DNA of 64,000 bases from NCBI RefSeq assembly GCF_047308265.1, contig NZ_JBKQWY010000008.1:1-64000 (forward strand), given 5' to 3'. Source of the DNA: Maricaulis sp047308265 (GTDB lineage Bacteria; Pseudomonadota; Alphaproteobacteria; Caulobacterales; Maricaulaceae). Each line of letters starts with the position of its first letter. The stretch's first letter is position 1. The translations under genes were made by a program, and so were the position numbers. Positions 56,475 to 64,000 of the stretch are shown in pieces. Below the pieces are notes generated by a model. The model was not told the DNA's origin. It made no database searches and worked only from the letters and a program-made list of their open reading frames with translations.

Positions 56475-56504
56475 ACCGGCGATCTCTCGATCGTCGGTTT
56501 TTTT
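56475..56504 (+). terminator. Rho-independent terminator of the M23-bactofilin operon
   Basis: Nine-bp stem accggcgat/atcgtcggt (one G-U pair) with loop ctctcg followed by seven T, 30 bp past the bactofilin stop. Confidence 0.9.
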
Positions 56505-56726
56505 GTGTCCTGACCGCGCCAGGCAGAATTGGCGCGACATGGAAGACGGGATCATAACCTCTCTAATCCCCTCGGCTTGAACGCGTTTTTTCAGCCCTTT
56601 TTTCCTTCAATTCATCCCCTCCTCCTCCAACCCTCTGTTTTTGCTCAATATCTCAGTTTTGTAGACGTGTTTGTTTTTTAAACCTGTCTGCGGTATGGGT
56701 AGTGTATCGAAAACGGAGATACACAC
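56505..56726 (+). promoter_or_regulatory. AT-rich intergenic region with SD-enclosing hairpin
   Basis: 222 bp between the bactofilin terminator and the acyltransferase gene, unusually AT-rich and pyrimidine-rich on the plus strand (about 56594-56645). At 56702-56724, gtgtatc pairs with gatacac; the loop and stem junction hold the GGAG ribosome binding site just before the ATG at 56727. The promoter of the acyltransferase gene must lie here. Confidence 0.5.
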
Positions 56727-57953
56727 ATGACTGCCTCCTCCTCCCCGAGACTGCACGGGCTGGACGCCATTCGCGCCTTTGCCCTCCTCCTGGGCGTCGT
56801 GCTGCACGCCGCCATGTCCTTCATTCCTGGCCCCTGGGGTATTCCCATCTGGATCACAGTGGACCAGCAGGCGGATACGGCCTTCAGCCTCGCCTTCTAC
56901 CTGCCCCATATCTTCAGGATGACGCTGTTCTTCCTGATCGCCGGCTTTTTCGCCCGACTGGCCTACGAAAAGCGCGGTGCTCTGGGTCTGGCGATCGACC
57001 GGTTCAAACGCATCACCCTGCCCTTGCTGTCCTTCTGGCTGCCGGTCTTTGTCGCCGTAGTAGCGGCCATTATCTGGGGTGCGGTCAAGGCGAATGGCGG
57101 AGAAATGCCCCAGGATGAACAACCGCCCCTGACAGTCGACACCTTCCCGTTAACGCATTTGTGGTTCTTGTACCTGCTGACACTCTTCTATCCGGTCGCC
57201 ATCATCCTGAGGGCCCTGATCCGCATGGTGGACCGTGGTGATCATCTGGGCGGGTTGATGGACCGCGTCATCGGGCTGATCACCTACACACCTATTGGTC
57301 TGATCAGCCTGGCCCTGCCGCTGGGCCTGGCCTTCATGCTGGAGCCCAACTGGATGATGTGGTTCGGCATTCCGACGCCTGACCGCGGTTTGGTTCCCAA
57401 CACGGTTGCACTGACCGGATACGGATTTGCCTTTACCGTGGGATGGTTGCTGCATCGCCGCCGCGATATCCTCGACCGTCTGAAGACCTGGGCCCCGGTC
57501 TATGCGCTGATTGCGGTCGGCCTGACCATCTGGTGTGTTCTGCAGGTTGGGCTGGCGCCAAGCTTTACGGCCGGCGAAGACAATCTGGAGACATGGATCT
57601 ATGCGCTGAGTTATGCCGCCGCAGGCTGGGCCTGGTGTTTCGCTCTTCTGGGCCTGGGTCTCATCATCTTTGCTCGCGAGAACACGATCGTGCGTTATGT
57701 CGCCGACGCCTCATACTGGATCTACATCCTGCATCTGCCGATCGTGATGGCCCTGCAGGTCTGGTTCTCCGACATGGCGATACCGGTTGGACTGAAATTC
57801 GCACTGGTGAACCTCATCACACTGGCGGTCTGCCTGGCGAGTTATCACGTGCTGGTGCGCAATACGGTTCTGGGTGGCTGGCTCAATGGCCGGCGTTATC
57901 CGGGCAAGTCCAAAACGGACGGGTCCACTGCTCAGACCTCGCACGCCGAATGA
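56727..57953 (+). CDS. OpgC-like membrane acyltransferase
   Basis: A 408-aa integral membrane protein of the acyltransferase-3 superfamily, nearer the OpgC/MdoC branch that succinylates periplasmic glucans. It opens LHGLDAIRAFALLLGVVLHAAM, with the catalytic-type His, has RFKRITLPLLSFWLP, and about ten hydrophobic helices ending LASYHVLVRNTVLGGWLNG. No glucan genes are adjacent, so the substrate is open. It has the host's GC-rich codon bias, unlike the islet acyltransferase at 5684. Confidence 0.87.
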   Translation: MTASSSPRLHGLDAIRAFALLLGVVLHAAMSFIPGPWGIPIWITVDQQADTAFSLAFYLPHIFRMTLFFLIAGFFARLAYEKRGALGLAIDRFKRITLPLLSFWLPVFVAVVAAIIWGAVKANGGEMPQDEQPPLTVDTFPLTHLWFLYLLTLFYPVAIILRALIRMVDRGDHLGGLMDRVIGLITYTPIGLISLALPLGLAFMLEPNWMMWFGIPTPDRGLVPNTVALTGYGFAFTVGWLLHRRRDILDRLKTWAPVYALIAVGLTIWCVLQVGLAPSFTAGEDNLETWIYALSYAAAGWAWCFALLGLGLIIFARENTIVRYVADASYWIYILHLPIVMALQVWFSDMAIPVGLKFALVNLITLAVCLASYHVLVRNTVLGGWLNGRRYPGKSKTDGSTAQTSHAE

Positions 57954-57980
57954 ATCATCGCATAAGATGGCACTGACCCT

Positions 57981-58006
57981 GGAGCGTCTCCTCACGGAGG
58001 CGCTCC
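57981..58006 (+). terminator. Strong hairpin between acyltransferase and membrane-protein genes
   Basis: Eleven-bp stem ggagcgtctcc/ggaggcgctcc (one G-U) with loop TCAC, 27 bp after the acyltransferase stop. No T-tract follows, so it may be a weak or Rho-assisted terminator, or an mRNA structure ahead of the next gene. Confidence 0.5.
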
Positions 58007-58031
58007 ACACTGCTTTGCCCGGAGAGCGCCC

Positions 58032-58652
58032 ATGAGCGACGACTTGGAGACAGCACGAGACGATCTGGCCTTTCTGCGTGCACTCGCGGAAACACCATCG
58101 CAACCCAACAAGACCATGGGGCTGGCCCTGTTCAGCGCGGGTCTGATCTATAGTGTGCAGGCTCTGGTCCAATGGGCCGCCTGGGCCGGTTACGTGGCCC
58201 TGCCCGGACCGTTCTATCTGGCCTTCGTCATCAGCTGCAGCTTGGTTTTCTTCATCGTACTGGGCGTGATCATCTGGCGGAACCGGAAAAAGGGCAGCAA
58301 ATCCGTCAGTGCCAGAGCTTATGAAAGCGCGTTCGAAGCAGCCGGCATCGCCAATCTTGCCATCGTTTCGTTCTTCATTGTGGTCACGATCCGCCAGCGC
58401 GATCCCGGGATCTGGTATTACTACACGCCCACGATATTTGCCGTGCAGGCCGGAGCCTGGTTTGCGGGCTTTCGTTTGCGCAAACGCCTCTGGCTGGGCC
58501 TGGTGTCGGCGGGATGGATCACGGCCGCGATCGGTCTGGGCCTCACCGCGCACACACCGACCTATGTTCTGATTATTGCGGTTGCCTTGTTTGCCCTGTT
58601 GGCCGTGCCCGGATGGATCATCATGCGTCTGGCGGACAAACAGGACGCGTAA
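58032..58652 (+). CDS. Integral membrane protein of unknown function
   Basis: A 206-aa protein with a short charged N-terminus (DLETARDDLAFLRALAE), then about six hydrophobic segments and a basic turn (RNRKKGSK) between segments. I recognise no family beyond small alphaproteobacterial membrane proteins. GGAGAG lies before the ATG. A winged-helix regulator follows 7 bp later, a pairing that suggests the regulator controls or is sensed by this protein. Confidence 0.8.
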   Translation: MSDDLETARDDLAFLRALAETPSQPNKTMGLALFSAGLIYSVQALVQWAAWAGYVALPGPFYLAFVISCSLVFFIVLGVIIWRNRKKGSKSVSARAYESAFEAAGIANLAIVSFFIVVTIRQRDPGIWYYYTPTIFAVQAGAWFAGFRLRKRLWLGLVSAGWITAAIGLGLTAHTPTYVLIIAVALFALLAVPGWIIMRLADKQDA

Positions 58653-58659
58653 AGTCGAT

Positions 58660-58968
58660 ATGCCGCCCAAATCTCCCGGAATTGGTCAGATTGACGACGT
58701 GATCCACGGACGCTTGCGGCTGGGCATCATGACGTATCTGGCCAATGCAGAAGTGGCCGATTTCACCGAGCTCGCCAGCGCGCTCGAGGCCACACGCGGC
58801 AATCTATCCATTCATCTGCGCAAGCTGGAAGATGCAGGCTATATCGCGATCGAGAAGAGTTTCATCGACCGCAAACCCCTCACCCGCGCGCGGATTTCAC
58901 CTGCCGGCCGCAAGGCCTTCAAGGCCTATGTTAAGGCCATTGCAGACTTGCTGGGAGGGGCGGACTAG
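58660..58968 (+). CDS. Winged-helix DNA-binding protein
   Basis: A 102-aa transcription regulator of the MarR/ArsR-like winged-helix type (the group with HGRLRLGIMTYLANAE followed by FTELASALEATRGNLSIHLRKLEDAGYI). The recognition helix is about TRGNLSIHLRKLEDAG, and the wing is IEKSFIDRKPLTRARISPAG. There are no obvious ligand or metal residues. It starts 7 bp after the membrane-protein gene, so they form one transcription unit. Confidence 0.88.
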   Translation: MPPKSPGIGQIDDVIHGRLRLGIMTYLANAEVADFTELASALEATRGNLSIHLRKLEDAGYIAIEKSFIDRKPLTRARISPAGRKAFKAYVKAIADLLGGAD

Positions 58969-58997
58969 ACCTCGGCCGCTCCTCCCAACAGGGACAA

Positions 58998-60126
58998 CTA
59001 GTCCTCGTCCTCATCGCCACCGACCCGGGCCGCCAGAGCAGCGGCCATGAAATCATCGAGATCCCCGTCGAGCACACCGCCCGTATTGGAGGTTTCGACA
59101 TTGGTGCGCAGATCCTTGACCATCTGATAGGGCTGCAACACATAGGAACGGATCTGGTGACCCCAGCCGATTTCCGTCTTGGCATCCGCTTCCGCCTGGG
59201 CGACAGCTTCACGCTCGGCCAGCTGGATCTCATACACCCGCGCCCGCAACATGTCCCAGGCCTGGGCCCGGTTCTTGTGCTGCGACCGCTCATTCTGACA
59301 CTGCACGACGATCGGACGTTCCTGACCGGGCATGTCATAGGTCAGACGGACGGCCGAATCCGTGGTGTTGACGTGCTGTCCGCCCGCGCCCGAGGCGCGA
59401 TAGGTATCAACCCGGACCTTGCTTTCCTCGATCTCCACCTCGATCTTGTCATCAATCAGCGGATAGGCGCCAACACTGGCAAAACTGGTATGACGGCGCG
59501 CACTTGAATCGTAGGGCGAAATCCGGACCAGGCGATGAACCCCTGTTTCGGTCTTCAGCCACCCATAGGCATTTTCGCCCTTGATGAGCAAGGTGGCAGA
59601 CTTAAGACCGGCCTCTTCACCGGCCTGTTCCTCGATGACCTCGACCTTGTATCCATGAGCATTGGCCCAACGCGAATACATGCGCGTGAGCATGGAGGCC
59701 CAGTCCTGGCTTTCCGTTCCGCCCGCACCCGAGTGGATTTCCAGATAACTGTCATTGCCATCGGCTTCGCCGGACAGGAGCGCTTCAAGCTCAGCGCGCT
59801 TCATGGTCTCGCGCAAGCTGCGCAAGCCGTCGAGCGCGTCATCGATCATGTCGCTATCGCCTTCCATTTCGGCGAGTTCGACGATCTCGACCGTGTCAGT
59901 CAGCTCGTTTTCCGCGTCATGAATGACTTTGATCGCCGCATCCAAGCGATTGCGCTCACGCATCTGAACCTGGGCTTTCTGGGGGTCATTCCAGAATTCC
60001 GGATCTTCAGAGAGAGCGTTGAGTTCGTCTAGGCGTTTCTGGGCCGTATCCCAGTCAAAGACGCCTCCTCAGCAAGCCTACGGCCTGCTGTATTTCATCG
60101 GACAAAGTCTGGATGTCAGCGCGCAT
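58998..60126 (-). CDS. prfB: Peptide chain release factor 2 with programmed +1 frameshift
   Basis: Recognises UGA/UAA stop codons. Translation begins at ATG 60126 and reads 23 codons to CTT TGA; a +1 shift at CTTTGAC (60060-60054) restores the main frame, giving about 375 aa. The AGGAGG at 60064-60069 just before the shift site is the stimulator, as in E. coli. 1129 bases from start to stop is 3n+1, consistent with the shift. The GGQ motif is in GAGGQHVN. The stop-codon tripeptide reads SPY rather than SPF. Gene annotation without the frameshift would start falsely at 59963. Confidence 0.96.
60054..60069 (-). promoter_or_regulatory. prfB recoding site
   Basis: AGGAGG at 60069-60064, three bases, then CTT TGA C: the conserved slippery codon, in-frame UGA and stimulatory Shine-Dalgarno element. 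Low RF2 levels favour the shift, giving autoregulation. Known behaviour of the family; the sequence elements are seen directly. Confidence 0.93.
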
Positions 60127-60215
60127 GAGCGGCGAGTCTCCATGGCTAGAAAAGTCAAAGACCCCGACTTAGACGCGGGCAAAGACGGAAACAAGGGAGG
60201 AGGTGCAGGCCGGGT

Positions 60216-62738
60216 CTAGTAGATCCCACCCAGATCCTCTTCCTCCTCTTCCTCTTCTTCCTCGGCGGCAGCCACCAGGCTGGCATCACCAGAGAGCGCG
60301 GTGGACGCAAAGCTCAGACCGCTCTCTTCCTCTTCACTACGACGCGAGGGTTCGCTTCCCGGACGGAAGGCTTCGAGGATCACACCCGGCTGGCCCAGAA
60401 TGGCTGGATCGCCTGTACGACGCTCGATCGGCACCAGTCGAACCCCTTCCGGTACGCGGAACGGGGCCACAGGATAGGTTTCCAGTGCCGTGCGCAAGAA
60501 ATCGCGCACAATAGGTGTCGCAACACGGCCCCCGGCCTCGCCTGAACCGAGCTGATAGGGCGTATCGAAACCGACATAGACGCCGACGACCAGGTCGGGA
60601 CCAAATCCGACAAACCAGGCATCGCGGAAATCATTGGTCGTTCCGGTCTTGCCCGCCAGGGGCCGGCCCAGTTCCCGCAAAGCCGTGCCGGTTCCGCGCT
60701 GAACAGCGCCTTCCATCATGGACACGACCTGATAGGCGGTCACCGGATCAATAACGGAGTCTCGGATCTCCGGGAAAACCGGCTCAGAGAGATCCTCGGA
60801 CCATTCCAGCTGGTCGCACCCTTCACAGCTCAACGGCGTGTGACGATAAATCGTGTCACCATTGCGATCCTGGACACGGTCAATAATGGTCGGCTCCACC
60901 TGGTGCCCGCCATTGACCAGCGCGGCATAGGCCGAAATCAAACGCCAGAGCGTGGTCTCGCCCGCTCCCAGGGACATGGCGAGCGTCGGCTGGAGATCAT
61001 CATAGATGCCAAAGCGTTCGCCGACATCGGTAATCGGCTGCATGCCCATCTCCTGCGCCAGGCGCACCGTCATCACATTCCGCGACAGCTCAATGCCCAA
61101 ACGCAGAGTGGATTCGCCATAATAGCGTTCGGAATAGTTCGACGGCATGTAGAACCGCTCGGTATCCCCGCCGCTGGCGATAAAGGGCGCATCCAGGATC
61201 AGGCTGGCGGGTGTGTAGCCATTGTCCAGCGCGGCCGCGTAGACGAAAGGTTTAAACGCTGAACCCGGCTGACGTCGGGCCTGGGTGGCCCGGTTAAACT
61301 GGCTGTGCTGGAAGGAATACCCGCCTACCATGGCAAGCACCCGACCGGTATGCGGGTCCATCGCCATGATACCGCCATTGATCGCGGGATACTGACGCAG
61401 GCCAAATGCGCCATCCTCGACCTCATCCCCGGTCAGGGCCTCGACCAGAACGACATCGCCCTCAGACAAGACATCACTGGCCCGATTGATGGTCGCCCCC
61501 ACCTCGCCATCGCGAAGCGCCTCGCGCGCCCATTCCAGCTCGGCCAGGGAAATCGTGCCTTCCATGGGCAGCGGCGTGTCATCCGCATCAAACTCTGTCG
61601 GACTGAGATAGCCGACACGGACCACGTCATCTAAAACCTCAAGGACGATCGCCCCCATCCAGTCCGCATCAAGGTCAGACGGCAAGGTGGCTTCGGCCAG
61701 CTGGCTCGCCCAGTCCTCGCCCAGATCGAGCGTGGTGACCGGACCGCGATAGCCATGGCGACGGTCATAGGTTTCCAGACCGTCACGCAAGGCCCGGCGC
61801 GCGGCCAGCTGCATGCGAGTGTCCAGTGTAGTGCGGATGGACAGCCCGCCATCATAAAGCTCGTCCTCACCATAGATCTGGAAGACTTCGCGGCGCACAT
61901 TCTCCACAAAGTATTCGGCTGCCAGATATTCATCCCCGGACAACCGGTCGGCGACCTGTAGCGGGTCCTGCGCAGCAGCGCGGGCCTCATCCATGGTTAT
62001 GTAGCCATCCTCCGCCATGCGGGTCAGCACGTAATTGCGCCGATCCGTAGTGCGCTCGGGATGGCGGATCGGATGGAAACGTGACGGGCCATTGATGACG
62101 GCGGCCAGCAGGGCGGCTTCAGACAGGCTCAGCTCATCCAGGGCCTTGTCGAAATAGTTCAGGCTGGCCGCGGCAATCCCGTAGGAGCGCTGACCAAAAT
62201 AGATCTCGTTGAGATAGAGTTCGAGGATTTGATCCTTGGTGAAGGCCCGCTCGATACGCCGCGCCAGCACCATTTCCTGCACTTTGCGTTCCAGGCGCTG
62301 TGCCGAAGACAACAGGAAGTTCTTGGCCACCTGCTGGGTCAGGGTCGAGGCGCCTTCCAGGCGTTCATTGCGCAGGACATGACCAATATTGGCAAAGGCC
62401 GCGCGCACGATTCCCTTGAAGTCCAGACCGCCATGATCATAGAAATTCTTGTCCTCCACAGCAACAAACGCATGGATGACGTTCTGGGGAATATTCTCGA
62501 TCGGTACGAAGACCCGGTGTTCACGGGCATATTCCTGAATCAAACGCCCGTCGCCGGCATGAACACGACTCATGATCGGCGGCTCGTATTCGGCCAGCTG
62601 CTGATAATCGGGCAGATCTTCCGTGACCCGCACGACATAGACCGCGACCGCGATAAATCCGACCACAGCACAGATCACAGCCGCAACACCGCCCCACAGG
62701 ACGGCCCGCACAAAATTACGCAGAGTGAAGATTTTCAT
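60216..62738 (-). CDS. mrcA: Penicillin-binding protein 1A
   Basis: Bifunctional class A PBP that polymerises and cross-links peptidoglycan. The 840-aa protein has an N-terminal transmembrane helix (about 10-35), the GT51 glycosyltransferase domain (VAVEDKNFYDHGG near 93, with the catalytic Glu, STLTQQVAKN), a middle OB-like region, and the transpeptidase domain with SxxK in GSAFKPF (about 487), SRN in LSRNVM, and KTGTT near 698. The C-terminal tail is a run of Glu (about twelve) then DLGGIY. It lies downstream of amiC and upstream of prfB. Confidence 0.96.
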   Translation of the reverse strand: MKIFTLRNFVRAVLWGGVAAVICAVVGFIAVAVYVVRVTEDLPDYQQLAEYEPPIMSRVHAGDGRLIQEYAREHRVFVPIENIPQNVIHAFVAVEDKNFYDHGGLDFKGIVRAAFANIGHVLRNERLEGASTLTQQVAKNFLLSSAQRLERKVQEMVLARRIERAFTKDQILELYLNEIYFGQRSYGIAAASLNYFDKALDELSLSEAALLAAVINGPSRFHPIRHPERTTDRRNYVLTRMAEDGYITMDEARAAAQDPLQVADRLSGDEYLAAEYFVENVRREVFQIYGEDELYDGGLSIRTTLDTRMQLAARRALRDGLETYDRRHGYRGPVTTLDLGEDWASQLAEATLPSDLDADWMGAIVLEVLDDVVRVGYLSPTEFDADDTPLPMEGTISLAELEWAREALRDGEVGATINRASDVLSEGDVVLVEALTGDEVEDGAFGLRQYPAINGGIMAMDPHTGRVLAMVGGYSFQHSQFNRATQARRQPGSAFKPFVYAAALDNGYTPASLILDAPFIASGGDTERFYMPSNYSERYYGESTLRLGIELSRNVMTVRLAQEMGMQPITDVGERFGIYDDLQPTLAMSLGAGETTLWRLISAYAALVNGGHQVEPTIIDRVQDRNGDTIYRHTPLSCEGCDQLEWSEDLSEPVFPEIRDSVIDPVTAYQVVSMMEGAVQRGTGTALRELGRPLAGKTGTTNDFRDAWFVGFGPDLVVGVYVGFDTPYQLGSGEAGGRVATPIVRDFLRTALETYPVAPFRVPEGVRLVPIERRTGDPAILGQPGVILEAFRPGSEPSRRSEEEESGLSFASTALSGDASLVAAAEEEEEEEEEDLGGIY

Positions 62739-62865
62739 CGGTGCCCTCAGGAAGTCCGCGGCCTTTAAAGCATGGCTTATACGGCAGCATTATGACGCGC
62801 TCAGCCCTCGAGGCAAAGCGGGCAAACGATCTGCACTGTGTTTGAAACGAGAATGTGACCTGAAA

Positions 62866-64000
62866 TCAGCGCGCGGACTGCAAGGAGGCGTGGCGCGCTG
62901 TATCGTTTTCATCACCGCGCGTGGCGAAGTATTCGTCCAGCCCCTCAACCACAGCCGCCATCTGGCGACGGCGAACGCTGGCCGACATCAGATTGGCTTC
63001 ATCCGTGCGATTGGTCAGGAAGCCCATCTCCAGAAGGACGGCCGGAACCCGGCTGTCGAGAAGGACATAGAAATTCTCCTGGCGATGCGGATTAGTCAGA
63101 AGCGGTCCAGCCTGGGACAGATTATCCAGCAGAACATCGGCAAACGCCTCGGACTGGTTGCGTTTCTCCCGCAAACCCAAAGAGATCAGGATGTTGTTCA
63201 CTTCCGGTGACCGGTTCGGATCCGCATCACGCTGGGCGATACGTTCCGCACGCCCTTCGGCGCGGTCATTGAGCGTATAGACCGCTGCACCGCGCGTACC
63301 GGCATTGGCGGACACATCCGCATGGATCGACAAAAACAGATCAGCCTGGTGACGTGCGGCCACATCAACCCGTTCAGGCAGTGTGAGGAAGGTGTCATCG
63401 GAGCGGGTCAGATAGACCTCGTACCGACCCGTGCTTTCCAGCTGAGCCTTGAGCTCGAGCGCAGCCGCCAAGGCAACGGTTTTCTCATACGTGCCAGACA
63501 CACCGATCGCGCCAGGGTCGCGCCCGCCGTGACCGGCATCGACAACAATCACACGGCGTTCGCGCGGCGGCGGTGTATAAACAGCCTCAACGCGATCCGC
63601 GATCAGATTGGTCAGGACCTGGTTTTGCTGGAAGCCGGACTGAATGCGAAAATCGTTTTCTGTGGTGCGCTGGAGATCAATCACAGCCCGATAATGACCG
63701 CCGCTTGATTGCGGACCCAGGCTGAATTCCTCAACCACTACTGCCGGCCGGTCCAGTTCGAAGACAAGACGCGACGCGGTGGTCGAGTTGAAAAAACGGA
63801 ACTGACCCACCACGCCATGGCCCATGCCCTCGCCCGTTTCCAGGCCGGACACTTGCCATGCACTCTGGGGCAATTCGATCACCAGCCGATTGCTCAGACC
63901 GTCGACCGTGAATGCATTGAAATCGACCGGTTCAGAGGTTTCGACCACAATCCGGGTCCGGTCCCCGTCCACGCCGAACCGGATATTCTGGACAGCCTGA
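62866..64000 (-). CDS. amiC: N-acetylmuramoyl-L-alanine amidase, AmiC type (5' end outside window)
   Basis: Periplasmic zinc amidase that removes stem peptides to split septal peptidoglycan. The open frame runs off the right edge, so the signal peptide and start are missing. The visible part has the end of an AMIN domain (IRFGVDGDRTRIVVET and on), then an Amidase_3 catalytic domain: VDAGHGGRDPGAIG with the zinc His, LFLSIHADV with the second His, and VLLEMGFLTN with the catalytic Glu. mrcA follows after 127 bp. Confidence 0.95.
   Translation of the reverse strand, partial: QAVQNIRFGVDGDRTRIVVETSEPVDFNAFTVDGLSNRLVIELPQSAWQVSGLETGEGMGHGVVGQFRFFNSTTASRLVFELDRPAVVVEEFSLGPQSSGGHYRAVIDLQRTTENDFRIQSGFQQNQVLTNLIADRVEAVYTPPPRERRVIVVDAGHGGRDPGAIGVSGTYEKTVALAAALELKAQLESTGRYEVYLTRSDDTFLTLPERVDVAARHQADLFLSIHADVSANAGTRGAAVYTLNDRAEGRAERIAQRDADPNRSPEVNNILISLGLREKRNQSEAFADVLLDNLSQAGPLLTNPHRQENFYVLLDSRVPAVLLEMGFLTNRTDEANLMSASVRRRQMAAVVEGLDEYFATRGDENDTARHASLQSAR

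Noticed and set aside
56600..56640. Minimal start-stop frame (ATG AAT TGA) behind a GGAGGAGGAGGGG stretch on the minus strand
   Set aside because: Most simply a chance product of a polypurine tract in an intergenic region; no downstream gene on that strand would use it.

Overview
The window is ordinary, gene-dense chromosome from an alphaproteobacterium, most likely one of the dimorphic prosthecate lineages (Maricaulales, Hyphomonadales or Caulobacterales). The evidence is GC-rich coding bias, the tig / clpP-clpX-lon arrangement, an iscR-iscS-sufBCDS-sufT-sufA operon, and an M23 peptidase joined to a bactofilin as in Hyphomonas. The taxonomic call is inference; there is no rRNA here.

Layout. 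0.1-3.3 kb: biotin genes, bioA divergent from bioF-bioD. 3.4-5.3 kb: a small lipoprotein and a secreted protein of unknown function. 5.4-7.6 kb: a short AT-richer islet holding a membrane acyltransferase and a decayed IS3-type transposase, bracketed by tRNA-Val(UAC) and a 26-bp copy of its 3' end. 7.6-9.1 kb: pheA, preceded by a Phe/Tyr-rich leader peptide and a classical attenuator. 9.1-16.2 kb: protein quality control (lon, clpX, clpP, tig) plus a DUF6065-like gene behind lon. 16.4-24.1 kb: tRNA-Leu(UAG), a possible degenerate EAL protein, a TPMT-family methyltransferase, a MATE transporter, maeB and the NAD(P)H-hydrate repair gene. 24.2-26.0 kb: glnB-glnA.

26.2-38.6 kb: a 1126-residue autotransporter, an SLT lipoprotein, parE, an unknown exported protein, a translationally coupled pair of amidohydrolase-fold proteins (the second has lost its metal ligands), a DEAD-box helicase and a GGDEF diguanylate cyclase. 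38.6-46.3 kb: the Fe-S assembly operon on the minus strand, led by an IscR-type regulator with a recognisable IscR operator. 46.5-53.2 kb: an alpha/beta hydrolase, anmK, tyrS and a giant AsmA-like envelope protein. 53.3-64 kb: bcp, a DUF455 ferritin-like protein, the M23 peptidase/bactofilin pair, an OpgC-like acyltransferase, a membrane protein/winged-helix pair, prfB with its programmed +1 frameshift, PBP1A and an AmiC-type amidase cut by the window edge.

Themes: cell-wall and envelope construction, proteostasis, nitrogen and Fe-S metabolism. I see no CRISPR array, phage, defence island or biosynthetic cluster. The most interesting signals are regulatory or structural: the pheA attenuator, the tRNA-Val islet, the terminator-like hairpin holding the SLT start codon, the IscR box, and the degenerate enzyme-like proteins.
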